A model generated the notes under the pieces. It saw only the letters and a list, made by a program, of their open reading frames with translations, had not been told where the DNA came from and searched no databases. Below are positions 7,955-15,904 of a stretch of 23,423 nt of DNA, piece by piece. Every line of letters starts with the position of its first letter. Within the stretch, counting starts at the first letter, position 1. The stretch is from positions 1 through 23,423 of IMG/VR virus record IMGVR_UViG_3300036853_000043. One strand, given 5' to 3'. The DNA comes from a virus. A program made the position numbers and the translations under genes.

Positions 7955-8281
7955 ATGGGGATCGGGAACTTCCGACACGTCGGGACCGTGCAAGCGCCCG
8001 TGTCGGTCCCTGACGGGGACGGCGGGACCGTCGAGACCTGGACGGATCTCCCGCCGGCCTGGCCGATCGACATCCGGCCGGCGACGGTCCGAGATCTGGA
8101 GCGGCAGACGGCGGGGACGATTGTCGCGACGGCGACGCACGTGATCCACGGGCGGTACCGGGCCGACGTCAACGTGAAGTGTCGCATCGTGTTCGAAGGG
8201 CGCCTGTTTCAGATCACGGGCCTCGCGCGCCCGTTCGAACGGCCGATCGATTTGTTGTTGTTTGCGAAGGAGATGATCTAG
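7955..8281 (+). CDS. Head closure / head-tail joining protein
   Basis: A 108-aa beta-barrel-type protein resembling the SPP1 gp16/HK97 gp7 head-closure family. Typical features are the N-terminal RHVGTVQAPV...DGDGGTVETW, the middle DIRPAT and the closing CRIVFEGRLFQITGLARP. It would seal the head-tail channel. ATG at 7955 is chosen over the adjacent GTG at 7952 because GGGAG lies at 7946-7950. The stop shares one base with the next gene's GTG start. Confidence 0.8.
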   Translation: MGIGNFRHVGTVQAPVSVPDGDGGTVETWTDLPPAWPIDIRPATVRDLERQTAGTIVATATHVIHGRYRADVNVKCRIVFEGRLFQITGLARPFERPIDLLLFAKEMI

Positions 8282-8667
8282 TGTCGGCCAAGCTCGAGCT
8301 CCGCGGCTTCGACGAACTGAAGGCGTATTTCGCCCAGTTCGCCGAGAAGCTGCAACACGACGCCGATCCGATCCTGTTGCGGGCCGCGCGCCAGTCGGAA
8401 GCGCAGCTGCTCGAGGCGTATCCCGTCGTGACCGGCGCGCTCCGGGCGGGCGTCAAGATCGTCGAGCGCCGGACCCGCCGCGGGGTGACGTTCTACCGGC
8501 TCATGTCGTCCGCGTACCACGCGCACTTGTACGAATTCGGGACCGCGCGCCAGCCGCCGCGCGCGACGTTTCTCCCGATTACCGAACGCGATCGACGGTC
8601 GGCGACGGTCGCGATCGCGGACCTCGTTCGCGCAGAAGGGCTCGCCGTCACGGGGGATCGGGTGTGA
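8281..8667 (+). CDS. HK97 gp10-like tail completion protein
   Basis: A 128-aa protein matching the HK97-gp10 family pattern: an N-terminal GFDELKAYFAQF helix, a helix leading to YPVVTGALRAGVKI, then the short YHAHLYEFGTARQPPRATFL motif that is diagnostic for the family. It acts at the neck, linking head closure to the tail tube. It starts with GTG on the TAG of the preceding gene and its end overlaps the next GTG (GTGA). Confidence 0.87.
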   Translation: MSAKLELRGFDELKAYFAQFAEKLQHDADPILLRAARQSEAQLLEAYPVVTGALRAGVKIVERRTRRGVTFYRLMSSAYHAHLYEFGTARQPPRATFLPITERDRRSATVAIADLVRAEGLAVTGDRV

Positions 8668-9086
8668 TCGACGTGAGCGAAGTCGAGCGCGCCCTGATCG
8701 GGACGCTCGCGGCGGATCCCGAACTGACGGGGTACCTCCCCGATGGGGTGTATTTCGATCTGGCGCTCCAGAGCTCGACGCGGTTCGCGATCGTGAGCGC
8801 GTCGACGTCGCGCGCGGACATGGAGTTTCACGGGGTCGACTCCTGGCGCGCGCTGATCTATGTCGTGAAGGCGGTCGTCCTCAGTAGCGGGACGCCCGTG
8901 ATCGCCCAGGCGGACGCGCGGATCGCCGCGCTGCTCGATCGCCAACCGCTCGCCCTCCCGCCGGCCGCCGGCGCGGGGCTCATGGTCATGCGGTGGGTCG
9001 ATCGGGTGCGGTACACGGAAAACGTCGACGGCAACACCTGGCAGCATCGGGGCGCGCGGTACGAAGTGATCGTCACGCCCGTTTGA
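8664..9086 (+). CDS. Tail terminator/completion-type protein
   Basis: A 140-aa protein in the position and size range of tail terminator proteins (gpU/DUF3168-like). It starts by GTGA overlap with the gp10-like gene. Beta-strand patterns such as YFDLALQ, RALIYVVKAVV and the end GARYEVIVTPV agree with that fold. It would cap the tail tube and connect it to the head. Assignment is by position and pattern, so a different neck protein is possible. Confidence 0.65.
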   Translation: MIDVSEVERALIGTLAADPELTGYLPDGVYFDLALQSSTRFAIVSASTSRADMEFHGVDSWRALIYVVKAVVLSSGTPVIAQADARIAALLDRQPLALPPAAGAGLMVMRWVDRVRYTENVDGNTWQHRGARYEVIVTPV

Positions 9087-9100
9087 GGGGAGCACACGTT

Positions 9101-9508
9101 ATGCGGAGACATGGATCACACGGCTCGGTTGAAATGGACGCCACGGGCGGCGCGACGCCGGCCGTCGTCGCCTCGCTCAACACCTGGTCGCTGGACCTGA
9201 AGCGCGATCGCGCCGACGCGACCTGCTTCGGCGACACGACGAAAGTGTACGTGCAGGGGTTGCCCGACATCAGCGGGAAGCTCGAGGGGGTCTGGGATGA
9301 GACGCTGTCCCCGGTGCTCTTCGGGGTCGCGCTCGGGGAAGTCGCCGCACTCCTCAAGCTGATCCCGTCGGACCTGGCGCCGACGTACTTCTTCTCGGGC
9401 CTGGCGTACCTCGACACGGGGATCGAAGTCGCGCACGACGGCGCGATCAAGGTCTCGGGGACGTTCGCGGGCGCGGGGCCCTGGACGATGGACCCCGTCA
9501 TTCCGTAA
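9101..9508 (+). CDS. Major tail tube protein (probable)
   Basis: A 135-aa protein with good translation signals (GAGGGGAG about 8 bases before ATG), as expected for an abundant structural protein. Sequence features include LNTWSLDLKRD, DTTKVYVQGLPDISGKLEG and the end GTFAGAGPWTMDP, which resemble small tail tube proteins of the simple beta-sandwich type. It lies between neck genes and the tail chaperones, the standard place for the tube protein. Confidence 0.75.
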   Translation: MRRHGSHGSVEMDATGGATPAVVASLNTWSLDLKRDRADATCFGDTTKVYVQGLPDISGKLEGVWDETLSPVLFGVALGEVAALLKLIPSDLAPTYFFSGLAYLDTGIEVAHDGAIKVSGTFAGAGPWTMDPVIP

Positions 9509-9817
9509 ATGCAGACGATCCGCGGGCGCGTGGCGGCCGTCAAGTGGGCGTATTACACGGCCGCGGCCGTCGAGGGGTACACCGTGACCCACGCGCCGAA
9601 GGCGGCCGGCTGGTCGGTCACGGGGACGCTCGTCCCCGGCGCCGTCGACGCGTACAAGCTGGCGCAGCGCCCGCTGTTCTTCGTCGCCCCGTTCAAGCGG
9701 GGCGCCTGGCGGTGGGAAATTCAGACGCTCACGCGGCGCGACGGCGGGCAGTTCGTCGCGCAGCTCGGGCCCGTTTCGATTGAGGGGGAGCATGGGATCA
9801 CGCGTCCGACGCCCTGA
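9509..9817 (+). CDS. Hypothetical tail-region protein
   Basis: A 102-aa protein whose ATG directly follows the tube-protein stop. Its middle (GWSVTGTLVPGAVDAYKLAQ) and end (FKRGAWRWEIQTLTRRDGG) look beta-rich. It overlaps the chaperone gene by 26 bases. It may be a tube-associated or decoration protein; no family was recognised. Confidence 0.65.
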   Translation: MQTIRGRVAAVKWAYYTAAAVEGYTVTHAPKAAGWSVTGTLVPGAVDAYKLAQRPLFFVAPFKRGAWRWEIQTLTRRDGGQFVAQLGPVSIEGEHGITRPTP

Positions 9818-10238
9818 AGTGGATGTGCTGCCGATTTCCGGCGGCGACACGATCACGGTCAAACGGTTTCTCACCGCCGGCGAATTTCGCGTGCTGATCA
9901 AAGCGTCGGCGAAACCCATCCGGCTGGACGCGGCGACCGCAGCCAGTGGACAGGATTTGATGTTCGAAGTCGACCCGGCGGAAAGCGGCGTCGGGATCGT
10001 CCTGGCGTACCTCCTGGACTGGACGTTCACCGACTTCGACGGCCGGCCGATCGTGATTCGCGATCAACCGCCGTCGGTCGTCCGCGCCGCGCTCGACGCG
10101 ATCGACTCGCAGAGCTACATGGAAGTCCAGAAGGCGATCCAGGCGCACGATCAGACGATGCGCGCGTTCATCGCGGACGAAAAAAAAACGACCGCTGGCG
10201 CGACGACGCCCGCGCCGACTTCGCCCTCTGCCGGCTGA
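9792..10238 (+). CDS. Tail assembly chaperone, short form (gpG-like)
   Basis: A 148-aa protein in the place of gpG, just before the tape measure. It begins with a beta-rich region (ISGGDTITVKRFLTAGEF) and ends with a helical part (VQKAIQAHDQTMRAFIADEKK). GAGGGGGAG lies just upstream of ATG 9792, favouring it over TTG at 9780. Near its end is A9 (10180-10188), where ribosomes can slip to make the longer form. The short form would coat the tape measure during tail assembly and is absent from virions. Confidence 0.82.
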   Translation: MGSRVRRPEVDVLPISGGDTITVKRFLTAGEFRVLIKASAKPIRLDAATAASGQDLMFEVDPAESGVGIVLAYLLDWTFTDFDGRPIVIRDQPPSVVRAALDAIDSQSYMEVQKAIQAHDQTMRAFIADEKKTTAGATTPAPTSPSAG

Positions 10239-10327
10239 CGGGCTGGACGCTCCAGGACGTGTGGGATCTCCCGATGCACTACTACGAATTCCTCGTCGAC
10301 GAACTGAAGCGCGAGTCGGCCCGGTGA
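9792..10327 (+). CDS. Tail assembly chaperone, frameshifted long form (gpGT-like)
   Basis: A -1 slip on the A9 run at 10180-10188 takes the ribosome into a frame open to 10327 without its own start. It adds about 46 residues beginning NDRWRDDARADFALCRLTGW and ending YYEFLVDELKRESAR, for a total near 178 aa. This extension is typical of T domains (short, Trp/Tyr-containing, helical) and ends 4 bases before the tape-measure ATG. The G/GT arrangement is known from lambda and many siphophages. The slip site and open frame are visible; the slip itself is predicted. Confidence 0.82.
10180..10188 (+). promoter_or_regulatory. Predicted -1 ribosomal frameshift site (A9)
   Basis: Nine consecutive A in an otherwise GC-rich region. 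Read in frame 0 as GAA-AAA-AAA-ACG, the run allows tandem tRNA-Lys slippage back by one base. It sits at residue about 131 of the tail chaperone, where functional G/GT slip sites normally lie, and the downstream -1 frame is open to the tape-measure gene. Confidence 0.85.
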
Positions 10328-10331
10328 CGCG

Positions 10332-11924
10332 ATGCCGCTGACCGCGAATTTTATCGCCGATTTCTCGTCGTTCATCACCGCCTGTCGGGATGCGACGACG
10401 TCGACCGAGGAGCTCGTCGAGGCGGCGGGGAAAGTCGGCGCCGACGTCGACCAGATGATCGCCCAGACGGCGGGCGGCATCAAGAACGCCGCCGTGGCGA
10501 TCGGCGACTTCGCGAAAACGACGTTCACGGTCCTGACCTCGTCGCAGGTGAAGGACTTCGTTAGTGATGTCACGTTCGCGGTGTCGGGGTTCATCAAGGA
10601 ATTCGAAGAGGGGGAGGTCGCGACGTCACGGCTGACCGTCGCGCTGAGGGACGCGGGGCAAGCCTCGCCGGCCGTCATCGCCGCGTACGGCGAAATGGCG
10701 ACGCAGCTCCAACACGTGTCCCGGTTCTCGGACGAAGCGATCACCGACGCGCAGACGATCTTTACGACGATCGGCCAGGTCGGCCCCGAGAACATGCGCC
10801 TGGTGCTCGAGGCGACGATGAATCTCGCGCGCGGGATGAACATGGAGCTCGTCCCCGCCGCGAAGCTCGTCGCCCAGGCCGCGCAGAGCGACGGCGAATC
10901 GCTCGGGAAACTCCACAAGATCTTCGGCGATGCGATCCCGGAGGGGGCGAAATTCTCTGAGGTGCTCGAGGCGATCAACGAGAAATTCGGCGGGCAGTAT
11001 CAAGCGGATCTCGAAACGACGACCGGGAAACTGGCGAATCTCAAAAACCAGATGTCCGACATCAACGAGCAGATCGGCGCGGCGCTCGCCGAGAATCTGA
11101 AGACGGTCCTCGGGTTGTTCACGGCGCTCCCGGAAGGGATGCAAACGTTCATCATCGCGGCCGTCGCGATCGGGGCCGCGCTCGCGCCGATCCTGATCTC
11201 GCTCTCGTCGGTGGTCACGCTCCTGGGCGCCTCGGGGCTCATGGGCGCGCTCGGCGCGGCCGGCGCCGCGATCGTGCCGTTTCTCCCCTTGATTGCGGCG
11301 ATCGCGGCCGCGGTGCTCGCCGTGTGGGCGGTGTGGCACTACTGGGATGACATGGTCGCGCTCGTCAAAAAGGCGGTCGACTATCTGAAGATCTATCTCG
11401 GCGACGTGCTCCCGGCCGCCTTCCGGGCAACGATCGACACCGTCAAACAGTGGTACTCAGACATCAAGCTCTGGCTCTACGACAAGCTCGCCTGGCTCAT
11501 CGGCGAAGTGGTCAAGCTCCCCGGGAAAGTGACGGCCGCGTTTGGGGAGATGTACGACGCGATCATCGGGCACTCCTACGTGCCCGATCTCATGAACGGG
11601 ATCGCGCGCCATTTCGCGAGCCTGAACTACATCATGGTCAATCCGGCGCTGGCGGCGGCGCAGGTCGTCTACGGGGCGTTCGCCCCCCTGGGCGATCCGA
11701 TCAAGATCGCGGCCGCCTCGATCGGCGGCGGCGGGGCCGCGGGCGGCGAGGCGGCGTGGGGCGGGGGCGGGGGCGGCGGCGGGGCCACGACCGTCAATGT
11801 CACGGTGAATATGTCGGGGATGCTCTCGGCCGACGATCCGCAAACGCGCGCGGCCGTCGCGGATCTGGTCTCCGACGCCGTCATGCAGGGGATGCGCGGG
11901 ACGCGCCGGCTCGGGACGGTATAG
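10332..11924 (+). CDS. Tape measure protein
   Basis: This 530-aa protein sets tail length and is probably ejected into the host with the DNA. It has long helices, a hydrophobic region at about residues 272-336 (TFIIAAVAIGAALAPIL and following), a HSYVPDLMNGIARHF segment often seen near tape-measure C-termini, and a Gly-rich linker at about 464-488 before a compact C-terminal domain. At roughly 1.5 angstrom per residue, a family rule of thumb, it implies a tail near 80 nm. It starts 4 bases after the frameshifted chaperone stop. No lysozyme or peptidase domain was recognised in it. Confidence 0.93.
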   Translation: MPLTANFIADFSSFITACRDATTSTEELVEAAGKVGADVDQMIAQTAGGIKNAAVAIGDFAKTTFTVLTSSQVKDFVSDVTFAVSGFIKEFEEGEVATSRLTVALRDAGQASPAVIAAYGEMATQLQHVSRFSDEAITDAQTIFTTIGQVGPENMRLVLEATMNLARGMNMELVPAAKLVAQAAQSDGESLGKLHKIFGDAIPEGAKFSEVLEAINEKFGGQYQADLETTTGKLANLKNQMSDINEQIGAALAENLKTVLGLFTALPEGMQTFIIAAVAIGAALAPILISLSSVVTLLGASGLMGALGAAGAAIVPFLPLIAAIAAAVLAVWAVWHYWDDMVALVKKAVDYLKIYLGDVLPAAFRATIDTVKQWYSDIKLWLYDKLAWLIGEVVKLPGKVTAAFGEMYDAIIGHSYVPDLMNGIARHFASLNYIMVNPALAAAQVVYGAFAPLGDPIKIAAASIGGGGAAGGEAAWGGGGGGGGATTVNVTVNMSGMLSADDPQTRAAVADLVSDAVMQGMRGTRRLGTV

Positions 11925-11927
11925 GCG

Positions 11928-14675
11928 ATGGCCGCGACCGATGTCGTCGTCCTGATCGACGGCCAGGTCGTCACCCCGTTCGCGCGCGTCGGGCGCCTGC
12001 GGATCGACGACCTGCTGAACGACGCGCCGAACATGGCGGCGCTCACGTTCGTCTCGGCGCCGCGCCTCGCGTCCGCCGAGACCGTGGGCGCCTTTGCCCC
12101 TCATGCCTTCGATGTCGGCGCGTTCGCGAGTCTGACGAGCCTGGCGGGCGCGTTTACCGACGCGTTCGATCCGGGCGCGTTTGCGCACCAACCGTCCCAC
12201 GCCGTCCCGATCACGCCTCCGCCGATCCTCCCGGGTGCCCTGATCGCGATCTATGCGGGCACGATCGACCCCGCGACGCAGCTCTTCGGCGGGCAGATCA
12301 CCGTCCGCGAGCAGTACGCCGAGCTCGACGTCCCGGCCCATGTCCGCTACGACCTCACGTGTATGGATTGGACGCGGCGGCTGAATCATCGCACCGTGAC
12401 GACCGAGTACCTCACCGCGAGCGTCACGGCGATCGTCCAGGACGTGATCACCCGGTTCGCGCCGCTCATCACGACGGCGCACGTTCAGGCGGGGCTGCCG
12501 TCGATCCCTGGGATGACGTTCACGTTCGAAGATGTCTCGGGCGCGCTGTCGCGCCTGGCGAAGAACATCGGCGCGCAGTGGTACGTCGACTACGTCGGCG
12601 ACTTGCATTTCTTCATCGGAACGGAAGCGGGGCCGCAACCGGCGCCGATCGTGCCCGGCGGCCGCTTTGCCGACCTGAAGATCGCGGCGGATCTCACCCA
12701 GATCCGGACGCGCGTCATCATTGAGGGGGCGGGCGGGGCCGCGGCGGCGACGCTCGCGACGGCCGACAGTCTGATCCCGCTCTCGACGGTGGTCTCCTTC
12801 CCGGCGGCCGGCGGCCGCGCCAAGATCGGGACCGCGCTCGTGACGTACACGGGCACACTCCCCGGAGGCGTGAAGGCGAATACAACGGCCCCGTTCCCGC
12901 CCGGGACGGCCCCCGTCGACCCGATCCCCCCGCCCGCGGCGCCAGGCGCCCCCGGGGTCGCGCTCGCGCCCACGTCGACGCCCGGGAAGCTCACGGGCGG
13001 GCCGTACACGTACGCCGTGACCCTGGAACTGTCCGATGGGCGGCGGTCGGACGTCGGCGCCGCGTCCGCGCCCGTGACCATTCCCGCGGCCGCGAACCCG
13101 CCCCCGACGACCGCGACCCTGCCGACCCCGCCGATCGCGGGGCCGATTCGGGCGGGGGTGACGGCCACGTACGCGACCAGTTACGTCGACGCGGCGGGGA
13201 ATGAAACCGTCGCGACGACGGGCGGGACGATCGTCACGGGGCGCGGGGTCGCGGCGCCCGCGGGATTCGTCGCCGTCAACGCGTCCACGGGGGGCGCGGT
13301 CGATCTTGGCTGGCGCGTGTACCGGATGACGTACGTCACCGCCGCGGGGGAAACGGCCCCGTCGCCGCTCGGGGCCGCGGTCCAAACGATCGCGGGGTTT
13401 CAGACCCACGTGATCTCGCTCATGCCGTCGAGCGATCCGCGGGTCGTCGCCCAAAAGATCTACCGATCGACGACCTCGGACCAGAGTACCGGGGCCGCGG
13501 CGCCGTACCGCTTTGTGATGTCGGTCACGGGATCCGGCCAGGTGAACGATATTTCGTCGGACGCCGCGCTCCCGACGGCCGCGCTCCCGATCACGTCGAC
13601 GGCCGACACGCCGGAAGGGGCGGTGGTGACGGTGCCCACGTCAAGCGATCCGCGGATCGTCGCCCGTCGCCTGTACCGGAAGGATGGCGGGGGCGAGTAT
13701 CGCCTGGTCGCGCACCTGGCCGACAACGTGACGACGACATTCGCCGATACGCTCCCCGCGACCGGCGGACAGCTCGCGCCCACGATCAACCGCGTCACGA
13801 CGGGCGCGGTCCTGGTCTCAGGGATCGCGATCGGGCCCGCGGAGACCGTGCGCCGGCGGCTGTTCCGGACCGCCGCGGGCGGATCGCAAATGCGGGAACT
13901 GGTCACGTTGAACGACAACACGACGACGACGTACACCGATGTCGACGGCGATACCGCGCTCGGCGGCGCGCCGCTCCCGCCCCAGGGGATCGCGGGGAAT
14001 CCCGGCGGCGCGGGCGGGGTGCAGCCGCCGACCCTCGCGGGCGCGACGCTGATCGAGCTCGACACGCTCGCCGGGATCCCGGCGGCGGGCTGGATCCTCG
14101 TCGAAGAACAAGTGATCCGGTACACCGGCACGTCGACCGCGGCGGGCCGGTTCTTTCTGACGGGCGTCCCCGCGGCGGGCGCCGGGGCGATCACGGCCGA
14201 TATGCTCGCGGGGACCGTGATCTCGACGGTGCCGGCGCTCGTGGGCGTCGCGCCGTCGCAACGGGTGACGATTGGCGACGATGTGAACCTGATCGTCCAG
14301 GTCGACGACCTCCCCGCCCAGACGGCACTCGCGGCGGTCGAAGGCGGCGACGGCATTGTCGAGCACTACATCCAAGATCGCCGGCTGAGCGACGACGGCG
14401 CCCGCGCGCGCGGGCTCGCGGAGCTCGTGCTGTTCAAAGCGGTCGAAACGCGGATCTCGTACACGACGCACGATCCCGAGACGCGCAGTGGGCGGACCGT
14501 GCACGTGAACCTGCCGGCGCCGACGAACCTGTCGGGGGACTTTCTCATTCAGCGCGTGACGATCGACGAGGTAATGACCTGGACGGAGACGTACCCGCGC
14601 CGGGTCGTCGATGCGTCGACGACGCGGTTCAGTTTCGACGATGTGTTGGCGCGGCTTCTCCTGGAGCAGACATGA
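11928..14675 (+). CDS. Large tail-tip/baseplate hub protein with inserted repeat domains
   Basis: A 915-aa protein directly after the tape measure. The N-terminal ~330 residues resemble tail hub proteins (VLIDGQVVTPFARVGRLRID, FGGQITVREQY, YDLTCMDWTRRLNHRTV, GALSRLAKNIGAQWYVDY). Residues about 334-690 are beta-rich repeats of fibronectin-III-like character (YTYAVTLELSDGRRSDVG, WRVYRMTYVTAAGETAPS, KIYRST, RRLYRKDGG, RRLFRTAAGG). The hub-like chain resumes and ends with NLSGDFLIQRVTIDEVMTW. Two repeat units share near-identical starts (SSDPRVVAQ and SSDPRIVAR), 213 bases apart. It appears to merge distal tail, hub and adhesion functions that are often separate genes. Insertions of this kind usually face the host surface. 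Confidence 0.82.
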   Translation: MAATDVVVLIDGQVVTPFARVGRLRIDDLLNDAPNMAALTFVSAPRLASAETVGAFAPHAFDVGAFASLTSLAGAFTDAFDPGAFAHQPSHAVPITPPPILPGALIAIYAGTIDPATQLFGGQITVREQYAELDVPAHVRYDLTCMDWTRRLNHRTVTTEYLTASVTAIVQDVITRFAPLITTAHVQAGLPSIPGMTFTFEDVSGALSRLAKNIGAQWYVDYVGDLHFFIGTEAGPQPAPIVPGGRFADLKIAADLTQIRTRVIIEGAGGAAAATLATADSLIPLSTVVSFPAAGGRAKIGTALVTYTGTLPGGVKANTTAPFPPGTAPVDPIPPPAAPGAPGVALAPTSTPGKLTGGPYTYAVTLELSDGRRSDVGAASAPVTIPAAANPPPTTATLPTPPIAGPIRAGVTATYATSYVDAAGNETVATTGGTIVTGRGVAAPAGFVAVNASTGGAVDLGWRVYRMTYVTAAGETAPSPLGAAVQTIAGFQTHVISLMPSSDPRVVAQKIYRSTTSDQSTGAAAPYRFVMSVTGSGQVNDISSDAALPTAALPITSTADTPEGAVVTVPTSSDPRIVARRLYRKDGGGEYRLVAHLADNVTTTFADTLPATGGQLAPTINRVTTGAVLVSGIAIGPAETVRRRLFRTAAGGSQMRELVTLNDNTTTTYTDVDGDTALGGAPLPPQGIAGNPGGAGGVQPPTLAGATLIELDTLAGIPAAGWILVEEQVIRYTGTSTAAGRFFLTGVPAAGAGAITADMLAGTVISTVPALVGVAPSQRVTIGDDVNLIVQVDDLPAQTALAAVEGGDGIVEHYIQDRRLSDDGARARGLAELVLFKAVETRISYTTHDPETRSGRTVHVNLPAPTNLSGDFLIQRVTIDEVMTWTETYPRRVVDASTTRFSFDDVLARLLLEQT

Positions 14676-15187
14676 AAATCCTCGATCACCGATTCAAGAG
14701 CGCGAAGGCGGACGGCGCCGACGCGTCGCAAGTGCAACCCTCCCACTGGAACGACGGACATCTCTTTACCGGAGGCGCCCGGGGCGACGTGTTGGCGCGG
14801 GACCCGACCGACGCGCAGTACGGGGCGATGTGGACCGGGGCGATCGGCACGTGGACCCCGAGCGACGCGAGCGGGGCGGGGCTCGTGTTCAGTAATCCCC
14901 TCGGCAAAGTCTGCCTGATGGGCCACCTCGTGTACATCTGGGCGTCGCTGGTGTATCCCGTGACCAGCAACGGCGCGACCGTCAACATTGGGGGGCTCCC
15001 GTACATCAGTGCCGTCGGGTTTACAAGTGGGTTCTACCAAACCTTCGGGATCACCCACTCGTTTCATTTGCCGGCCGACGCCGCGAACATCTTGGTGCTC
15101 CACCCGACAACGTTCGCCCAACGCACGAATGCCGAAATGAGCGGACAAACGATCACGTTTGCGGGGGCGTATCCCACCATCGTGTAA
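14672..15187 (+). CDS. Tail fibre / receptor-contact protein (probable)
   Basis: A 171-aa protein overlapping the tip gene by ATGA. The N-terminal part (ILDHRFKSAKADGADASQVQ and PSHWND) resembles segments that attach fibre proteins to the tail tip. The C-terminal part (GHLVYIWASLVYPVTSNGAT and VNIGGLPYISAVGF) is a beta-rich domain seen at the ends of many phage fibre proteins. It is short for a fibre, so it may be a trimeric tip knob. This is the most likely host-range determinant together with the repeats in the upstream protein. Confidence 0.75.
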   Translation: MKILDHRFKSAKADGADASQVQPSHWNDGHLFTGGARGDVLARDPTDAQYGAMWTGAIGTWTPSDASGAGLVFSNPLGKVCLMGHLVYIWASLVYPVTSNGATVNIGGLPYISAVGFTSGFYQTFGITHSFHLPADAANILVLHPTTFAQRTNAEMSGQTITFAGAYPTIV

Positions 15188-15225
15188 CGGTTCAGATAAG
15201 GGGAAAACTAGGCTCTAATAGGCCC

Positions 15226-15636
15226 ATGACGACGCCCGACTCTATCCCTCGAGTGCTCGGGGGTATGCGGATGTCCTTGGCCCTGATCGGCCTGGCGATC
15301 GCCGTGCTCGGGGTGATCGCGCTGGTCGCGGTCGCCTGGGTGAGCTTCAGATCCCCTTCCGTCCCAAAGTTTCAAATCGTCGCGGAGCAGGGCAGTGTGT
15401 TGTGCATCGTTGTGGACGACCAGGTCGCGGCCGATGATGCGGCGCTGCTCCAGATTGCCGACAAGCTCGTGCCCCGATTTCGCCTCCCGATGCTCGAGCT
15501 GCACGTGTGGACGGACGGGCGCCAGGTGCCGTACGACATTCGCAAAATCTCGGCCGCGCAACGGGCGGCGCGGCGCGCGCTGGTGGAGATCGACGTCAAT
15601 CGGGACGTGCGCAAGGTCGAACGCCCCGCGAAATAG
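15226..15636 (+). CDS. Single-span membrane protein of unknown function
   Basis: A protein of up to 136 aa with one strong hydrophobic segment (about residues 16-38; SLALIGLAIAVLGVIALVAV) and a soluble, charged C-terminal domain of about 95 aa. The start may be ATG 15226 or ATG 15265; the latter has GGGGG nearby and gives a protein beginning MRMSLALIG. It occupies the position, last in the late operon, where lysis genes often lie. A single span with a large tail is not a typical holin. It could be a lysis accessory or a lysogeny-expressed membrane protein. Confidence 0.65.
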   Translation: MTTPDSIPRVLGGMRMSLALIGLAIAVLGVIALVAVAWVSFRSPSVPKFQIVAEQGSVLCIVVDDQVAADDAALLQIADKLVPRFRLPMLELHVWTDGRQVPYDIRKISAAQRAARRALVEIDVNRDVRKVERPAK

Positions 15637-15658
15637 CGGGCCGGAAAGTACGTACTTT
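15625..15658 (+). terminator. Hairpin plus 14-bp palindrome at end of late genes
   Basis: CCCGC (15625-15629) and GCGGG (15636-15640) form a stem over the stop codon. They are followed by a perfect 14-bp palindrome AAAGTACGTACTTT (15645-15658). The pair could stop rightward late transcription before the attachment site. The palindrome alone could also be a protein-binding dyad for integration control. There is only a weak T run, so intrinsic termination is uncertain. Confidence 0.45.
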
Positions 15659-15689
15659 GCGCGCGGAATTAGGAGCGATCTGGCCTCGT

Positions 15690-15714
15690 GGGGGAACCCC
15701 TCGGGGGAACCCCT
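15690..15714 (+). repeat. Arm-type direct repeats, left of attP core
   Basis: Two copies of GGGGGAACCCCT at 15690-15701 and 15703-15714, spaced 13 bases start to start. Each is nearly self-complementary (GGGG-AA-CCCC). The same motif occurs twice in the same orientation on the other side of the tRNA-like core. This layout fits integrase arm-binding or excisionase-binding sites. Confidence 0.65.
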
Positions 15715-15755
15715 CGGAGAAGTCGTGAGTACTCAGGTAGTTACGCGGTCGACTC

Positions 15756-15805
15756 TCGGCCTTCTAAGCCGAGGGTCACTGGTTCAAGCCCAGTCGGGCG
15801 CGCCA
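15756..15805 (+). other. attP: attP core: 3' half of a tRNA-Arg(TCT) gene
   Basis: The segment folds as the 3' half of a tRNA: anticodon stem TCGGC/GCCGA around loop CTTCTAA (anticodon TCT), variable loop GGGTC, T stem ACTGG/CCAGT around TTCAAGC, then acceptor strand CGGGCGC, discriminator G and encoded CCA. The expected matching 5' acceptor strand (GCGCCCG) is absent upstream and the D arm is not convincing, so it is not a complete gene. Phages that integrate into tRNA genes carry such a piece to restore the target. The integrase is about 1 kb away. Confidence 0.85.
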
Positions 15806-15864
15806 ATAAATACAAGGGTTTACGAGGATTTTGTCGGGCGTGGCGCGGTCGGGGGCGCCCCCAA

Positions 15865-15900
15865 CGTATTTTAAATTAGTTAAAAATAGGCCAAAATACG
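15865..15900. promoter_or_regulatory. Inverted repeat and AT-rich tract before excisionase-like gene
   Basis: CGTATTTT (15865-15872) and AAAATACG (15893-15900) are 8-bp inverted arms around a 20-base AT-rich centre, ending four bases before the GTG start of the HTH gene. A GC palindrome GGGGGCGCCCCC (15851-15862) lies just upstream. AT-rich bendable DNA is normal in attP regions. The dyad may be an autoregulatory operator or an integrase/host-factor site. Confidence 0.5.
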
Positions 15901-15904
15901 CGCA

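Noticed and set aside
11720-11810. Poly-Gly region of tape measure as a frameshift or sequencing artefact
   Set aside because: The frame stays open and continues into a normal C-terminal domain; it reads as a flexible linker.
11457-13454. Very long reverse-strand frame under the tape measure and tip genes
   Set aside because: It is Arg/Asp-rich low-complexity translation typical of the antisense of GC-rich genes; the plus-strand proteins have clear families and translation signals.
12930-13990. A diversity-generating retroelement target
   Set aside because: The tip protein has repeats but there is no reverse transcriptase and no template repeat in the window.
15730-15805. A complete tRNA-Arg gene
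   Set aside because: The 3' half is perfect, but the 5' acceptor strand GCGCCCG is absent and the D arm is poor and too long. It is an attP fragment.
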